Part shown: positions 1 to 9,981 of the stretch, piece by piece
How the letters are laid out: every line of letters begins with the position of its first letter
Numbering within the stretch: the stretch's first letter is position 1
NCBI RefSeq assembly: GCF_004348115.1
Contig: NZ_QPFB01000001.1
Span: 3,240,028 to 3,304,027, forward strand
DNA: 64,000 bases
DNA from: Stenotrophomonas sp. ATCM1_4
GTDB lineage: Bacteria; Pseudomonadota; Gammaproteobacteria; Xanthomonadales; Xanthomonadaceae
Direction of reading: 5' to 3'
Position numbers and translations under genes: made by a program
Notes under the pieces: model-generated
Databases searched by the model: none
Seen by the model: the letters and a program-made list of their open reading frames with translations, nothing else
Told to the model about the DNA's origin: nothing

Positions 1-263
1 AGCCACAACTGCACCCCGACCATCGCCGCGCAGGCCGGCATCGCCAGCCAGAGCCGGCGGTCGGTGCGCAGGCGTTGCAAGGTGCCTGGTATCAACGTGC
101 GCTCGCCGCTCACCCGCAGCATCAGCGCCACCAGCGGCACGGCGAACAGCACGCGCCAGCCGAAGATGTCCTGTCCCTGCAGCGGTGCCAGGTGCGGGCT
201 GCCGTAATACATCACGCCGAACAGCAGCGACGCCACCAACGAAACCAGCACACCCTTGGACAC
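1..263 (-). CDS. rarD: EamA-family transporter RarD, 5' part only
   Basis: Minus-strand reading from a GTG at 261-263 stays open to the window edge, so only about the first 87 residues are present. The start reads MSKGVLVSLVASLLFGVMYY, followed by a GQDIFGWRVLFAVPLVAL segment, which matches the amino end of the Pseudomonas-type RarD proteins of the drug/metabolite transporter superfamily as I remember them. Two hydrophobic segments are visible, about residues 4-22 and 34-52, so it is an inner-membrane protein. The substrate is unknown; the name refers to a chloramphenicol-sensitivity phenotype. The rest of the gene lies outside the window. It is not coupled to hom, whose stop lies about 230 bases away. 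Confidence 0.65.
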   Translation of the reverse strand, partial: MSKGVLVSLVASLLFGVMYYGSPHLAPLQGQDIFGWRVLFAVPLVALMLRVSGERTLIPGTLQRLRTDRRLWLAMPACAAMVGVQLW

Positions 264-492
264 GGAACCACCCGATCGACAGACAGGGCAACCCGCACCT
301 GAGGGGGCGGCAGCCGCCGCGGGACACGCGGCATCGACGCGGGGAGCGTGCCACCGGCGCAGGGTACCGGGGCCAACGCCGATCCCCAACCCTTCGGCCG
401 GGAGGGGAACCCCGCCTCACGCCCCCGCCGTCACCCCGCACCGCTGTACATGCCCTGCAGCCCCACATCCGCACCGAGCCGGCATGCGTCGC
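264..492. other. Intergenic stretch between rarD start and hom stop
   Basis: About 230 bases with no convincing gene. It holds GC-rich short inverted repeats such as GGCGGCAGCCGCC near 305, and should contain the rarD promoter reading left. No clear -35/-10 pair or T-tailed terminator could be identified. Confidence 0.4.
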
Positions 493-1560
493 TCAGCGGC
501 GCACGATCCCCAGCACATCGTCGAGCAATGCCGCGGCGGTGACTTCGGCACCCGCCCCCGGCCCCTGTATCAACAGCGGCTGGGCGCAGTACCGGTCACT
601 GTGGATCGCCACGCGGTTGTCGGTGCCGCGCCCACCGGCCAGCGGATGATCGGCCGGCAAGGCGCGCAGGCCCACGTGGGCCCCCTGCGCGTCCACGCGC
701 CCGACCACGCACAACTTCAGGCCCTGCGCACGGGCCTGCTGCAGGCGCTCGGCCAATGGCGCGTCCAGCAGTTCCAGCGCGCCATCGACCTGGGCCGCCG
801 GCAACGCGGCCAATGCCGACGGCACCAGCGAATCCACCTGCACCTGTTCGGCCTCCAGCGGCACGCCGGCCGCACGCGCCAGGATCAGCAGCTTGCGCCG
901 CACGTCTTCGCCGGACAGGTCGATGCGCGGGTCCGGTTCGGTGTACCCGGCGGCAGCGGCCTCGCGCACGCAGGCGGAGAACGGCTGGCTGCCGTCGTAA
1001 CGGTCGAACAGCCAGGCCAGCGACCCGGACAGCACGCCCTCGATCGCATGCACATGGTCGCCGCCTGCCACCAGCGCGCGGATGCTGCGCAGCAGCGGCA
1101 GGCCGGCGCCGACGGTGGCGGCATCGCCGTACTGCGCGGCACCGCGATCGGCGGCGGCGCGGATGTCGCGGGCACGCACCAGCGCGGTGCCGTTGCCCAG
1201 CTTGTTGGCCGTCACCACGTGGATGCCCTGCGCCAGCCACTGCGCATGATCGGCGGCCACCGCCTCGCTGGCCGTGGCATCGACCACGATGTCGCCGGCG
1301 ACCAGCCGCCCCACTTCCTGCCGGTGCACGGGCTCGCCTTCACCGCGCTGCGCATTGCGCGCCTGTGACAGCACCGCATCGGGCGCATCACCGCAGGCCA
1401 GCGCGATGCGCGAGTTGGCCACCACGTGCAACGCCGGCAGGCTCAGCTGGCGCTGCTGCAGGGCCTGGTAGCGGCTGACGAACGCCGAGCCGACGGTGCC
1501 GGTGCCGAGCAGCACCAGCCGGGCCTGCGTGGTTTCCTGCGGACGCAGCTGCGCGCTCAT
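493..1560 (-). CDS. hom: Homoserine dehydrogenase (monofunctional)
   Basis: 355 residues from ATG at 1558-1560. It reduces aspartate semialdehyde to homoserine, the branch point to threonine and methionine. The amino-terminal Rossmann motif VLLGTGTVGSAF lies near residues 16-27. The family signature region YTEPDPRIDLSGEDVRRK, with its conserved acidic and lysine residues, lies in the second half. There is no aspartokinase domain and no obvious carboxy-terminal ACT domain, so it is a short stand-alone enzyme. The start codon overlaps the metB stop (ATGA), so it is translationally coupled as the last gene of metX-metB-hom. This lets the cell make homoserine in step with its succinylation and conversion to cystathionine, all behind the S-box riboswitch upstream of metX. 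Confidence 0.93.
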   Translation of the reverse strand: MSAQLRPQETTQARLVLLGTGTVGSAFVSRYQALQQRQLSLPALHVVANSRIALACGDAPDAVLSQARNAQRGEGEPVHRQEVGRLVAGDIVVDATASEAVAADHAQWLAQGIHVVTANKLGNGTALVRARDIRAAADRGAAQYGDAATVGAGLPLLRSIRALVAGGDHVHAIEGVLSGSLAWLFDRYDGSQPFSACVREAAAAGYTEPDPRIDLSGEDVRRKLLILARAAGVPLEAEQVQVDSLVPSALAALPAAQVDGALELLDAPLAERLQQARAQGLKLCVVGRVDAQGAHVGLRALPADHPLAGGRGTDNRVAIHSDRYCAQPLLIQGPGAGAEVTAAALLDDVLGIVRR

Positions 1561-2804
1561 GCATCCACCGTTTTCTTGCATTTGGAGGCATCCCGCGACT
1601 GCGCGATCACGTTGGCCGCACGGGCCAGGGCGGCCTGCAGGTCGGCCAGCAGGTCCTGGCTGGACTCGATGCCCACCGACAGGCGCAGCAGGCCGTCGCT
1701 GATGCCGGCCTTGGCGCGCGCTTCGGCGGTCATCGCCGCATGGGTCATGGTCGCCGGGTGCGCCACCAGGCTCTCCACGCCACCCAGCGATTCGGCCAGC
1801 GTGAAGTACTGCAGCCCATCGACGAAGGCGCGCACCGCTGCGTGCGGGTCCTCTCCGTCGCACGGCTCCAGCTCGAAGGACAGCATCGCGCCGAAGCCCT
1901 TCTGCTGGCGCGCCGCCACCGCATGGCCCGGGTGCGATTCCAGGCCCGGGTAATAGACGTTGGACACCGCTTCATTGCCCACCAGCAGCTCGACCAGCGC
2001 CTGGGTGTTCTCCTGGTGCACGCGCAGGCGTGCATCCAGCGTGCGCAGGCCACGCAGCGTCAGGAACGCATCGAACGGCGAACCGGTCAGGCCCAGCGCG
2101 TTGGCCCACCACACCAGCTGCTGGTGGACCTCGGCATCGGCGGCGATCACCGCGCCGCCCACCACGTCACTGTGGCCGTTGACGTACTTGGTGGTGGAAT
2201 GCAGCACCACGTCGGCCCCGAACGCGATCGGGGTCTGCAGTGCCGGCGACAGGAAGGTGTTGTCGACCACCACCTTGGCACCGGCCTTGTGCGCGGCGTC
2301 GATCACGAAGCGCAGGTCGGTGATGCGCAGCAGCGGGTTGGACGGGGTTTCGATCAGCACCAGCTTCGGCTGCTGCGCCAGGGCATCGGCCAGCGAGCGC
2401 GGGTCGGTCAGGTCGGCGGTGACCAGCTCGAAATGGCCCTTGGTGGCCAGCGCGTTGAACAGGCGCCAGCTGCCGCCGTACGCGTCATGCGGCACCACCA
2501 GGCGGTCACCCGGCTGCAGCAGCGCATTGAGCACCAGGTTGATCGCGCCCATGCCGGTGGCGGTGACCACGCCGCCGGCGCCGCCTTCCAGTTCGGCCAG
2601 GGCTTCGCCCAGCAGGTCGCGGGTCGGGTTGCCGCTGCGGGTGTAGTCGTACTGCCGCTTGTTGCCGAAGCCGTCGAAGCTGAAGTTGGACGACAGCACG
2701 ATCGGCGGCGTCACCGCGCCGTGGGCGGTGTCCCGGTCGATGCCGGCACGCACGGCCGCGGTGACGCGGCTACAGGACACAGCGGAAGTGTGGGACAGGC
2801 TCAT
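1557..2804 (-). CDS. metB: Cystathionine gamma-synthase, PLP-dependent
   Basis: 415 residues. It belongs to the Cys/Met metabolism PLP enzyme family and joins O-succinylhomoserine to cysteine (or sulfide) in methionine synthesis. The pyridoxal phosphate lysine is K206 in HSTTKYVNGHSD; the cofactor-phosphate region YDYTRSGNPTRD (about residues 52-63) and the VVVDNTF aspartate (about 178-184) are intact. The length is normal for the family. The start ATG overlaps the metX stop and the stop overlaps the hom start, both as ATGA, indicating a single coupled operon. Distinguishing gamma-synthase from O-succinylhomoserine sulfhydrylase (MetZ) by sequence alone is not certain; the S-box and gene order fit either methionine route. 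Confidence 0.9.
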   Translation of the reverse strand: MSLSHTSAVSCSRVTAAVRAGIDRDTAHGAVTPPIVLSSNFSFDGFGNKRQYDYTRSGNPTRDLLGEALAELEGGAGGVVTATGMGAINLVLNALLQPGDRLVVPHDAYGGSWRLFNALATKGHFELVTADLTDPRSLADALAQQPKLVLIETPSNPLLRITDLRFVIDAAHKAGAKVVVDNTFLSPALQTPIAFGADVVLHSTTKYVNGHSDVVGGAVIAADAEVHQQLVWWANALGLTGSPFDAFLTLRGLRTLDARLRVHQENTQALVELLVGNEAVSNVYYPGLESHPGHAVAARQQKGFGAMLSFELEPCDGEDPHAAVRAFVDGLQYFTLAESLGGVESLVAHPATMTHAAMTAEARAKAGISDGLLRLSVGIESSQDLLADLQAALARAANVIAQSRDASKCKKTVDA

Positions 2805-3829
2805 GCGGTTTCTCCGGGCAGGCGAAGGGCGTTGGCGAGGATCGCGTCGATGCGATCGGTTTCTTTGAGGAAGGCGTCGTGGCCGTAGGGCGAGCGCAGC
2901 ACGCGCAGGCTGCCGCGCGGGCCCAGGCCCTCGACCAGCGTGACCAGGTCCGACAGCGGCACCAGGCGGTCGCCTTCCACGGCGACCACCAGGGTCGGCA
3001 CGCCGATGGCAGCCGGGTCGACGCGGTGCAGGTCGATGGATTCGGACAGGCGCAGGTAGGCATTGACGCGGGTGCGGGCCACGTACTGCGCGCCGGCGGC
3101 GTCGAGGTAGTCCTCGGCGGCCACGCGCACGCGGCCATTGACCACTTCCGGCGCGGCGTCGAAGCGCTCGCCGAACTCCTCCGGCGTGCGGTAGCTGAGC
3201 ATGGCGAACTGGCGCGCCAGTGCCAGCCCGTGCGTCTCGGCGCATTGCAGCTGGCCAAGTGCCACCGCGCGGCGTTGCAGCGCGCGCCAGGCCGAGGCAT
3301 ACGGATGCGGGCGGTGCGCACCGCTGACCGCGATCAGCCTGGCCAGCCGCTGCGGGTGGCGCACGGCCAACTGCTGGCCAACCAAGGCGCCGTAGGAATA
3401 GCCGACGAAACCGTGCAGCTGTTCGATCTTCAGCGCGTCCAGCAGCGCGGCGATCGCGTCGGCCTGGTCGGTGGTATCGATCGGCGCGTCCAGCTCGCCG
3501 TCGGCGCCGATGAAATCCACGCCGAGCAGGCGGCGACGGCTGGGATCCAGCGCGCGGCCCACCCCGGCCAGCCCCTCGGCCCAGCCCTTCTCGCCGAAAC
3601 CACTGTTGGCGGCGATGTGCCGATGCGCCGAGATGCCGCCGGCCACCAGCACCACCGGCGTACCGGCCGTGCCGACCAGTTCGTAGCGCAGGCGCAGCAG
3701 GCGCTGTCCTGCATGACGCATCGCCTGGCGCACCTCGACCTCGCCGCGCACGGCGGGAATGGCGCGTTCAGCGCTGTCCGGGGAAGCGGCGGGGAATTCC
3801 TGGGCGGCAATGGCAGTGGCGAAACGCAT
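2801..3829 (-). CDS. metX: Homoserine O-succinyltransferase (MetX alpha/beta-hydrolase type)
   Basis: 342 residues from ATG at 3827-3829. This is an alpha/beta-hydrolase acyltransferase that activates homoserine for methionine synthesis. The nucleophile elbow GYSYGA puts the catalytic serine at S145; the late Asp (EGDRLVPLSDL) and His (YGHDAFLKE) complete the triad. Xanthomonadaceae MetX proteins are reported to prefer succinyl-CoA over acetyl-CoA; that preference is from family knowledge, not seen here. A longer in-frame reading begins at 3946, but that start lies inside the riboswitch aptamer, so the ATG after the aptamer was chosen. The start has only a weak GGA ribosome site, consistent with a controlled initiation region. 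It is first in the metX-metB-hom operon. Confidence 0.9.
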   Translation of the reverse strand: MRFATAIAAQEFPAASPDSAERAIPAVRGEVEVRQAMRHAGQRLLRLRYELVGTAGTPVVLVAGGISAHRHIAANSGFGEKGWAEGLAGVGRALDPSRRRLLGVDFIGADGELDAPIDTTDQADAIAALLDALKIEQLHGFVGYSYGALVGQQLAVRHPQRLARLIAVSGAHRPHPYASAWRALQRRAVALGQLQCAETHGLALARQFAMLSYRTPEEFGERFDAAPEVVNGRVRVAAEDYLDAAGAQYVARTRVNAYLRLSESIDLHRVDPAAIGVPTLVVAVEGDRLVPLSDLVTLVEGLGPRGSLRVLRSPYGHDAFLKETDRIDAILANALRLPGETA

Positions 3830-3900
3830 GGCGATATCCGGTAAGGAGCAGCCATCGAGCTTCGCGGGCCCGTGTTCGCCGTACGCGGGGTACGGATCGA

Positions 3901-4017
3901 ACCATCTTTCGGCAGACACAGTGGTCACCGCAGGATTTGGCACCAAACACAGGCGCTTGCGCGTCTGCTGGTTGCCCCGGCTTCAAAGGGCCTGTCCCTC
4001 TGCCGGTCTCGATGGTG
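3901..4017 (-). promoter_or_regulatory. SAM-I (S-box) riboswitch upstream of metX
   Basis: On the minus strand the leader has the S-box core in order: P1 strand ACCATC (4016-4011), AGACCGGCAGAGGGA, GGCCC..TTGAAGCC, GGGGCAACC, then GGTGCCAAATCC, and the closing P1 strand GATGGT (3906-3901), which pairs perfectly with the first. This is the SAM-I consensus nearly base for base. The P1 5' side also matches CTCGATGG at 3859-3852, about 23 bases before the metX ATG, so a competing pairing could form without SAM. No T-tailed terminator follows, which suggests control of translation start; that last point is inference. Confidence 0.93.
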
Positions 4018-4022
4018 GCGCT

Positions 4023-4051
4023 ACGATGCCAGCGCCCCGCGTCCGTGTCAA
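4023..4051 (-). promoter_or_regulatory. Probable metX operon promoter
   Basis: On the minus strand a perfect -35 TTGACA (4051-4046) is followed by a 17-base spacer and a weak -10 CATCGT (4028-4023). The expected transcript start, near 4016, coincides with the first base of the riboswitch P1 helix, which supports the assignment. Confidence 0.7.
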
Positions 4052-4054
4052 TCG

Positions 4055-4070
4055 CTTTATTCGAATAAAG
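4055..4070. promoter_or_regulatory. 16-bp perfect palindrome upstream of the metX promoter
   Basis: CTTTATTCGAATAAAG is its own reverse complement and ends three bases upstream of the metX -35 box. It is AT-rich within GC-rich surroundings and sits between the divergent metX operon and the M23-family gene, so it may be a repressor or activator site. The binding protein is unknown. Confidence 0.45.
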
Positions 4071-4135
4071 AGATGGATAGGTTTCCGACGCAACCAAGCA
4101 GGCACAATCCACTACCCCCTGCCTGCCCCCTCACC

Positions 4136-4939
4136 GTGCGCCCAACCACGCTGCTCTCCCTCCTCCTGCTGTTCTCCCTCGGTTGCGACGCCAGTCCCGG
4201 CGCACGCTGGCGCCAGGGCTGGAACCTCGGCGGCGCCCCGGCCATCCCGGCCACTTCCCCGGCCGACCACTTCGCCAGCCTGCGCCTGCAGGCGCGCGGC
4301 GGCGGCCATGCGGTGATCGCGCGCAACCTGCTGTCCGGTCCGGTTCAGGTGCAGCTGCGCGGACTGGACGCTCCCGTGCCGCCGCACCTGCTCGCCGCCA
4401 ACGAGGAACGCCTGTTGATCTGGCTGCCCGGCAACGCCAGTGGCGCGCGCCTGATGCTGGATGCAGTCCCGGGTGATCCTGCGGCCCGGCCCGACGCCTA
4501 CCGCTACCAGTTGCCCTTCCAGCAGGCGGCCATCCGCGTCAGTCAGGCGTTCGGCGGGCGCTTCAGCCATGGCGACCCGCAGAACCTGCACGCGGTCGAC
4601 TTCCCGCTGCCGGAAGGCACGCCTGTGCTGGCGGCACGCGCCGGCACCGTGATGCAGGTGATCGCCGATTCGCCCGGGCAGGGCTGCCTGGTCCGGGTCC
4701 TGCATGGCGACGGCAGCATCGGCCTGTACGCCCACCTGCAATCCGGCGGGCTGCACGTCCGCCCGGGCCAACGGGTCCAGGCCGGCCAGGTGCTGGCCCG
4801 CTCGGGCAACACCGGCCGCAGCAGCGGCCCGCACCTGCATTTCGCGGTGCAGGCCAACACCGGGCTGGCGCTGGTATCGGTGCCGTTCCGCATGGACAGC
4901 CCCAACGGCGAACTGCGCTTCCCGCGCGAGGACCGCTGA
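4136..4939 (+). CDS. M23-family metallopeptidase domain protein
   Basis: 267 residues from a GTG at 4136; an upstream ATG at 4073 would add 21 residues but places the hydrophobic signal segment late. The start MRPTTLLSLLLLFSLGCDAS looks like a signal peptide, with a cysteine that may be lipidated although the lipobox is not canonical. The carboxy-terminal LytM/M23 domain spans about residues 140-250 and keeps zinc-binding motifs: HAVDFPLPEG (His and Asp) and PHLHF (HxH). Such proteins cut peptidoglycan cross-links or activate amidases in the periplasm. The middle part is unassigned. The gene lies alone between the divergent metX operon and prfC. Confidence 0.8.
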   Translation: MRPTTLLSLLLLFSLGCDASPGARWRQGWNLGGAPAIPATSPADHFASLRLQARGGGHAVIARNLLSGPVQVQLRGLDAPVPPHLLAANEERLLIWLPGNASGARLMLDAVPGDPAARPDAYRYQLPFQQAAIRVSQAFGGRFSHGDPQNLHAVDFPLPEGTPVLAARAGTVMQVIADSPGQGCLVRVLHGDGSIGLYAHLQSGGLHVRPGQRVQAGQVLARSGNTGRSSGPHLHFAVQANTGLALVSVPFRMDSPNGELRFPREDR

Positions 4940-5033
4940 ACGACGGTGCCCGGCGGCCCGCCACCCCGCCCCCGCTGCCGCCGAACTGAACGCGCCGGGC
5001 GCGCGGCCGCCGCTGTTGCGGCCGGCCGACAGG

Positions 5034-5039
5034 TATAAT
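5034..5039 (+). promoter_or_regulatory. Candidate -10 box of prfC
   Basis: A perfect TATAAT lies 47 bases before the prfC ATG, followed by a GC-rich leader. No good -35 hexamer sits 16-18 bases upstream, so this is only a partial promoter call. Confidence 0.45.
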
Positions 5040-5086
5040 TGCCGGTTCATTCGTCTACTGCTGCGCCCGGGCGGGCGCCCCCGACC

Positions 5087-6690
<1,604 letters not shown>

Positions 6691-6691
<1 letters not shown>

Positions 6692-6750
6692 GGGCGGGGG
6701 GACCGCCCTGCGCGAATGGGAACGGGAACGGCTGTCCCGTTCCGGTTCCC
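6691..6750 (+). repeat. Two GC-rich hairpins downstream of prfC
   Basis: GGGCGGGGGGACCGCCC begins just after the prfC stop. It is followed by a longer imperfect inverted repeat at 6718-6750 (GGGAACGGGAACGG paired with the CCCGTTCCGGTTCCC side, two mismatches). Neither has a T run, so they may mark transcript ends or processing rather than intrinsic termination. Confidence 0.4.
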
Positions 6751-6816
6751 GCTCCCGGCCCGTTCCCTGCTTTAATAGCTGCCATCGGGCTTCCCCACAG
6801 CCCGCGGCAGTCGCAC

Positions 6817-7449
6817 ATGACCACAGCTGTTTCGATCCGGGAAGAAATCGCCAGCGCCCTGACCCACGGGCTGGGCGCCGTCACCGCACTGGCCGGCGGC
6901 GCCGTACTGATCACCCTGGCCGCCATCTACGGGGATGGCTGGGAGCTGGGCAGCGCCATCGTCTTCGGTGTCGCCCTGCTGCTGCTGTACACCGCCTCCA
7001 CCCTGTACCACGCCATCCAGCATCCGGTGGCCAAGGGCCGGCTGAAGATCTTCGACCACTGCGCGATCTACCTGCTGATCGCCGGCACCTACACGCCCTT
7101 CACCCTGGTCGGCCTGCGCGGCCCGTGGGGCTGGGGCCTGTTCAGTGCGATCTGGGCACTGGCGCTGTTCGGCGTGGTGTTCAAGCTGTTCTACACCGGC
7201 CGCTTCAAGAAGCTGTCCACGGCCATCTACATCGCCATGGGCTGGCTGGTGGTGGTGGCGATCAAGCCGATGTGGGCCTCGCTGGACGGGTGGACCATCG
7301 GCTGGCTGTTCGGCGGCGGCGTGTTCTACACACTGGGAACCTTCTTCTACCATCGCGAGCAGGTCCCGTATTCGCACGCCATCTGGCACCTGTTCGTGAT
7401 CGGCGGCAGCGTCTGCCATTTCGTCGCGGTGACCGCACTGCTGCTTTGA
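6817..7449 (+). CDS. Hemolysin III family (PAQR-like) membrane protein
   Basis: 210 residues with about seven hydrophobic segments. It shows the family motifs: an amino-terminal EEIASALTHGLGA, STLYHAIQH near residues 60-70, FDHCAIYLLIAGTYTPF near 81-97, and a final HAIWHLFVIGGSVCHF. The conserved His and Asp residues fit the metal site known in PAQR/hemolysin III proteins. Bacterial members (TrhA/YqfA) have been linked to membrane lipid homeostasis; real hemolytic activity is usually unproven. It lies downstream of prfC after paired hairpins, so it is probably transcribed separately. Confidence 0.88.
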   Translation: MTTAVSIREEIASALTHGLGAVTALAGGAVLITLAAIYGDGWELGSAIVFGVALLLLYTASTLYHAIQHPVAKGRLKIFDHCAIYLLIAGTYTPFTLVGLRGPWGWGLFSAIWALALFGVVFKLFYTGRFKKLSTAIYIAMGWLVVVAIKPMWASLDGWTIGWLFGGGVFYTLGTFFYHREQVPYSHAIWHLFVIGGSVCHFVAVTALLL

Positions 7450-7569
7450 TCGGGTGCGCCCGCCGGCCGGCGATGCCCCGCAGGTGCATACGCGCCGGCA
7501 ACGGAACATGCACGCCACGACAATGAATGCTTCGCGCGCCCTGCACTGCTGAGCGGCAACCATGGGCGC

Positions 7570-9531
7570 GTGAACAGCCCGTCCGCCCAACCGAAGACGC
7601 GCCCCTCACGCTGGCCTGCACGCCCCGGCAAACGCCTGCTCGCCGTGTTGGTGGCCCTGCTTGGCGCACTGCTCGCCCTGTTCCTGCTATGGGACTGGAA
7701 CTGGTTCAAGGCACCGCTGGAACGCGCAGTGCAGGCACGCACGGGCCGCGCCCTGCATATCGACAACCTCGACGTGACGCTGGGGCGCACCACCACCGTG
7801 CGTGGCGATGGCATCACGTTCGCCAATGCACCGTGGGCCCGCCAACCGGAAATGGCACACGCACGGCGGGTCGAGGTCGACATCCGCCTGCTGCCGCTAC
7901 TGCGTGCCAGCGTCCAGCTGCCGGAAATCCGCCTGACACATCCGGATGTGCTGCTGCAGACCGCTCCTAGCCAAGGCCAGCCCGGCAACTGGGACGTCCT
8001 CGGCGGCAGCGGTGGCAACAGCGCGCTGCAGCTCAAGCGCCTGCGCATCGACGCCGGCAAGCTGCGCTTCGTCGACGCCGCCGGACGCACCGACGTCGCG
8101 CTCAACCTGCAGAGCGGCAAGCCATCCCACGTTGATGCCGCCCCGCCCCTTCACGTGGAAGGCAACGGCCACTGGCGCGGTGCCGCGTTCACGATGCGCG
8201 GCACCACCGAATCGCCGCTGGAACTCACCCATAGCGACACCCCGTTCCGGATCGCGCTCGATGCCCGTGCCGGTGCCACCCGTGCACGCGCCAGCGGCAG
8301 CCTGACCAACCCCTTCCAGCTGCAGGTGTTCAACCTGCAACTCCAGCTCAGCGGCCAGGACCTGGACGAGCTCTACCCGCTGATCGGCATCGCCATCCCG
8401 TCTTCCCCGCCGTACCGGCTGAACGGCCAGCTCGCGCGCGATCACCAGCGCTGGCGCTACACCGGCTTCACCGGCGTGGTGGGCAACAGCGACCTGGGCG
8501 GTGACGTGCAGGTGGAGACCGGCGGTGAACGACCGCGACTGCAGGCCAACCTGCTCTCGCAGCGGCTGGACTTCGACGACCTGGCCGGCTTCGTCGGTGC
8601 ACCACCGAAGACCGGCGGCGAGGAGTCGGCCAACGCCCGGCAGAAGGCCGAGGCCGCGCGCCTGGCGGCCAGGCCCACCGTGCTGCCGGACAAGGCCTAT
8701 GACCTCGGCAAGCTGCGCGCGATGGATGCCGATGTGCGCTGGAAGGCCCGCCGCATCAATGCGCCGTCGTTGCCGCTGGATGACATGGACGCACACCTGC
8801 TGCTCGACGATGGCCTGCTGCGGCTGGAGCCGCTGGACTTCGGCGTGGCCGGCGGGCATATCCGCAGCACGTTGCGCATGGATGCCCGTCGCCCGCAGAT
8901 CGCCACCGCATTGGATGCCAACCTGCGCAACGTGCAGCTGGGCCGGCTGTTCCCCGATGCCAAGCTGGCCGAACAGGCCTCCGGTGGCATCAGCGGCCGC
9001 GTCCAGCTCCGCGGGACCGGCAATTCCGTGGCCGCCATGCTCGGCAGCAGCGACGGCAACGTCGCCATCGGCATGGGCCGCGGCCACATCGGCAACCTGC
9101 TGATGGAACTGGCCGGGCTGGATATCGCCGAATCGGTGAAATTCCTGTTCACCGGTGACAAGCAGATCCCGTTGCGCTGCGCCTTCGCCGACTTCGGCGT
9201 GCAGGACGGGCTGATGCAGGCGCGCGCGCTGGCCTTCGACACCACCGACACGCTGGTCGTCGGCGAAGGCACGGTCAGCCTGCGCCAGGAACAGCTGGAC
9301 CTGCTGCTGCGGCCGCGTCCAAAGGACATGAGCATCCTCGCCCTGCGTTCGCCGCTGCGCATCGGCGGCACCTTCAAGGACCCGTCCTTCCGCCCCGACT
9401 TCAAGGCGCTGGGCATCCGCGGAGCGATCGCCCTCACGCTGGGCAGCATCGCCCCACCGGCCGCGCTGCTGGCCACCCTGGAAACCGGGCCGGGCAAGGA
9501 CGCCAACTGCGGCGGGCACTACGCCCGGTAG
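7570..9531 (+). CDS. AsmA-family protein
   Basis: 653 residues from a GTG at 7570. The start is forced because the nearby ATG at 7562 runs into a stop at once. One amino-terminal membrane segment (about residues 23-41) is followed by a long periplasmic part. The opening FKAPLERAVQARTGRALHIDNLDV and the closing RPKDMSILALRSPLRIGGTFKDPSFRP are typical AsmA-family signatures. These proteins resemble eukaryotic lipid-transfer proteins (VPS13-like) and are thought to carry phospholipid between inner and outer membrane; the exact role of this member is unknown. The convergent CBS gene ends only 18 bases beyond the stop and no terminator is visible between them. Confidence 0.85.
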   Translation: MNSPSAQPKTRPSRWPARPGKRLLAVLVALLGALLALFLLWDWNWFKAPLERAVQARTGRALHIDNLDVTLGRTTTVRGDGITFANAPWARQPEMAHARRVEVDIRLLPLLRASVQLPEIRLTHPDVLLQTAPSQGQPGNWDVLGGSGGNSALQLKRLRIDAGKLRFVDAAGRTDVALNLQSGKPSHVDAAPPLHVEGNGHWRGAAFTMRGTTESPLELTHSDTPFRIALDARAGATRARASGSLTNPFQLQVFNLQLQLSGQDLDELYPLIGIAIPSSPPYRLNGQLARDHQRWRYTGFTGVVGNSDLGGDVQVETGGERPRLQANLLSQRLDFDDLAGFVGAPPKTGGEESANARQKAEAARLAARPTVLPDKAYDLGKLRAMDADVRWKARRINAPSLPLDDMDAHLLLDDGLLRLEPLDFGVAGGHIRSTLRMDARRPQIATALDANLRNVQLGRLFPDAKLAEQASGGISGRVQLRGTGNSVAAMLGSSDGNVAIGMGRGHIGNLLMELAGLDIAESVKFLFTGDKQIPLRCAFADFGVQDGLMQARALAFDTTDTLVVGEGTVSLRQEQLDLLLRPRPKDMSILALRSPLRIGGTFKDPSFRPDFKALGIRGAIALTLGSIAPPAALLATLETGPGKDANCGGHYAR

Positions 9532-9549
9532 CACCCGCCACCGGACCGC

Positions 9550-9981
9550 TCAGCCCTGGGTGATGTATTCCTGCAACTGGCCCAGCTCGCGGCGCTGCTG
9601 TTCGATGACCGACTTGACCAGGTCGCCGATGGAAATCACGCCGACCACCTCGCCGCCTTCCAGCACCGGCAGGTGGCGGATGCGGCGCTGGGTGACCAGC
9701 TCAAGGCACTGCTCGACGCTGACCGTCGGCGCCACGGTGACCACCTCGGCGGTCATGATCTCCTGCACCGGCGTGGTCGCCGAGGAGCGGTCCATCAGCA
9801 CGATCTTGCGCGCGTAGTCACGCTCGGACAGGATGCCGACCAGCTTCGGCCCATTCATCACCAGCACCGCGCCGATGCCCTTCTGCGCCATCAGGCGGAT
9901 GGCGTCGATCACGGCCGATTCGGGCCGCACCGCGTGGATCTCAGGGGACTTGCTCCCCAGCAACTGTCGAACGGTCTGCAT
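9550..9981 (-). CDS. Two-CBS-domain protein
   Basis: 143 residues made almost entirely of a Bateman module. The first CBS runs about residues 15-65 (HAVRPESAVIDAIRLMAQKGIGAVLVM, then LVGILSERDYARKI). The second runs about 75-130 (VTVAPTVSVEQCLELVTQRRIRHLPVLE, then VVGVISIGDLVKSVI). Such small soluble proteins sense adenine nucleotides or similar ligands and act through partners not identifiable here. The first 41 bases of the gene overlap the end of the upstream glycosyltransferase gene in another frame, so translation is probably coupled. Confidence 0.9.
   Translation of the reverse strand: MQTVRQLLGSKSPEIHAVRPESAVIDAIRLMAQKGIGAVLVMNGPKLVGILSERDYARKIVLMDRSSATTPVQEIMTAEVVTVAPTVSVEQCLELVTQRRIRHLPVLEGGEVVGVISIGDLVKSVIEQQRRELGQLQEYITQG

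Noticed and set aside
3830-3946. A longer metX start at 3946
   Set aside because: It would place the initiation codon inside the SAM-I aptamer; the ATG downstream of the aptamer is consistent with riboswitch control.
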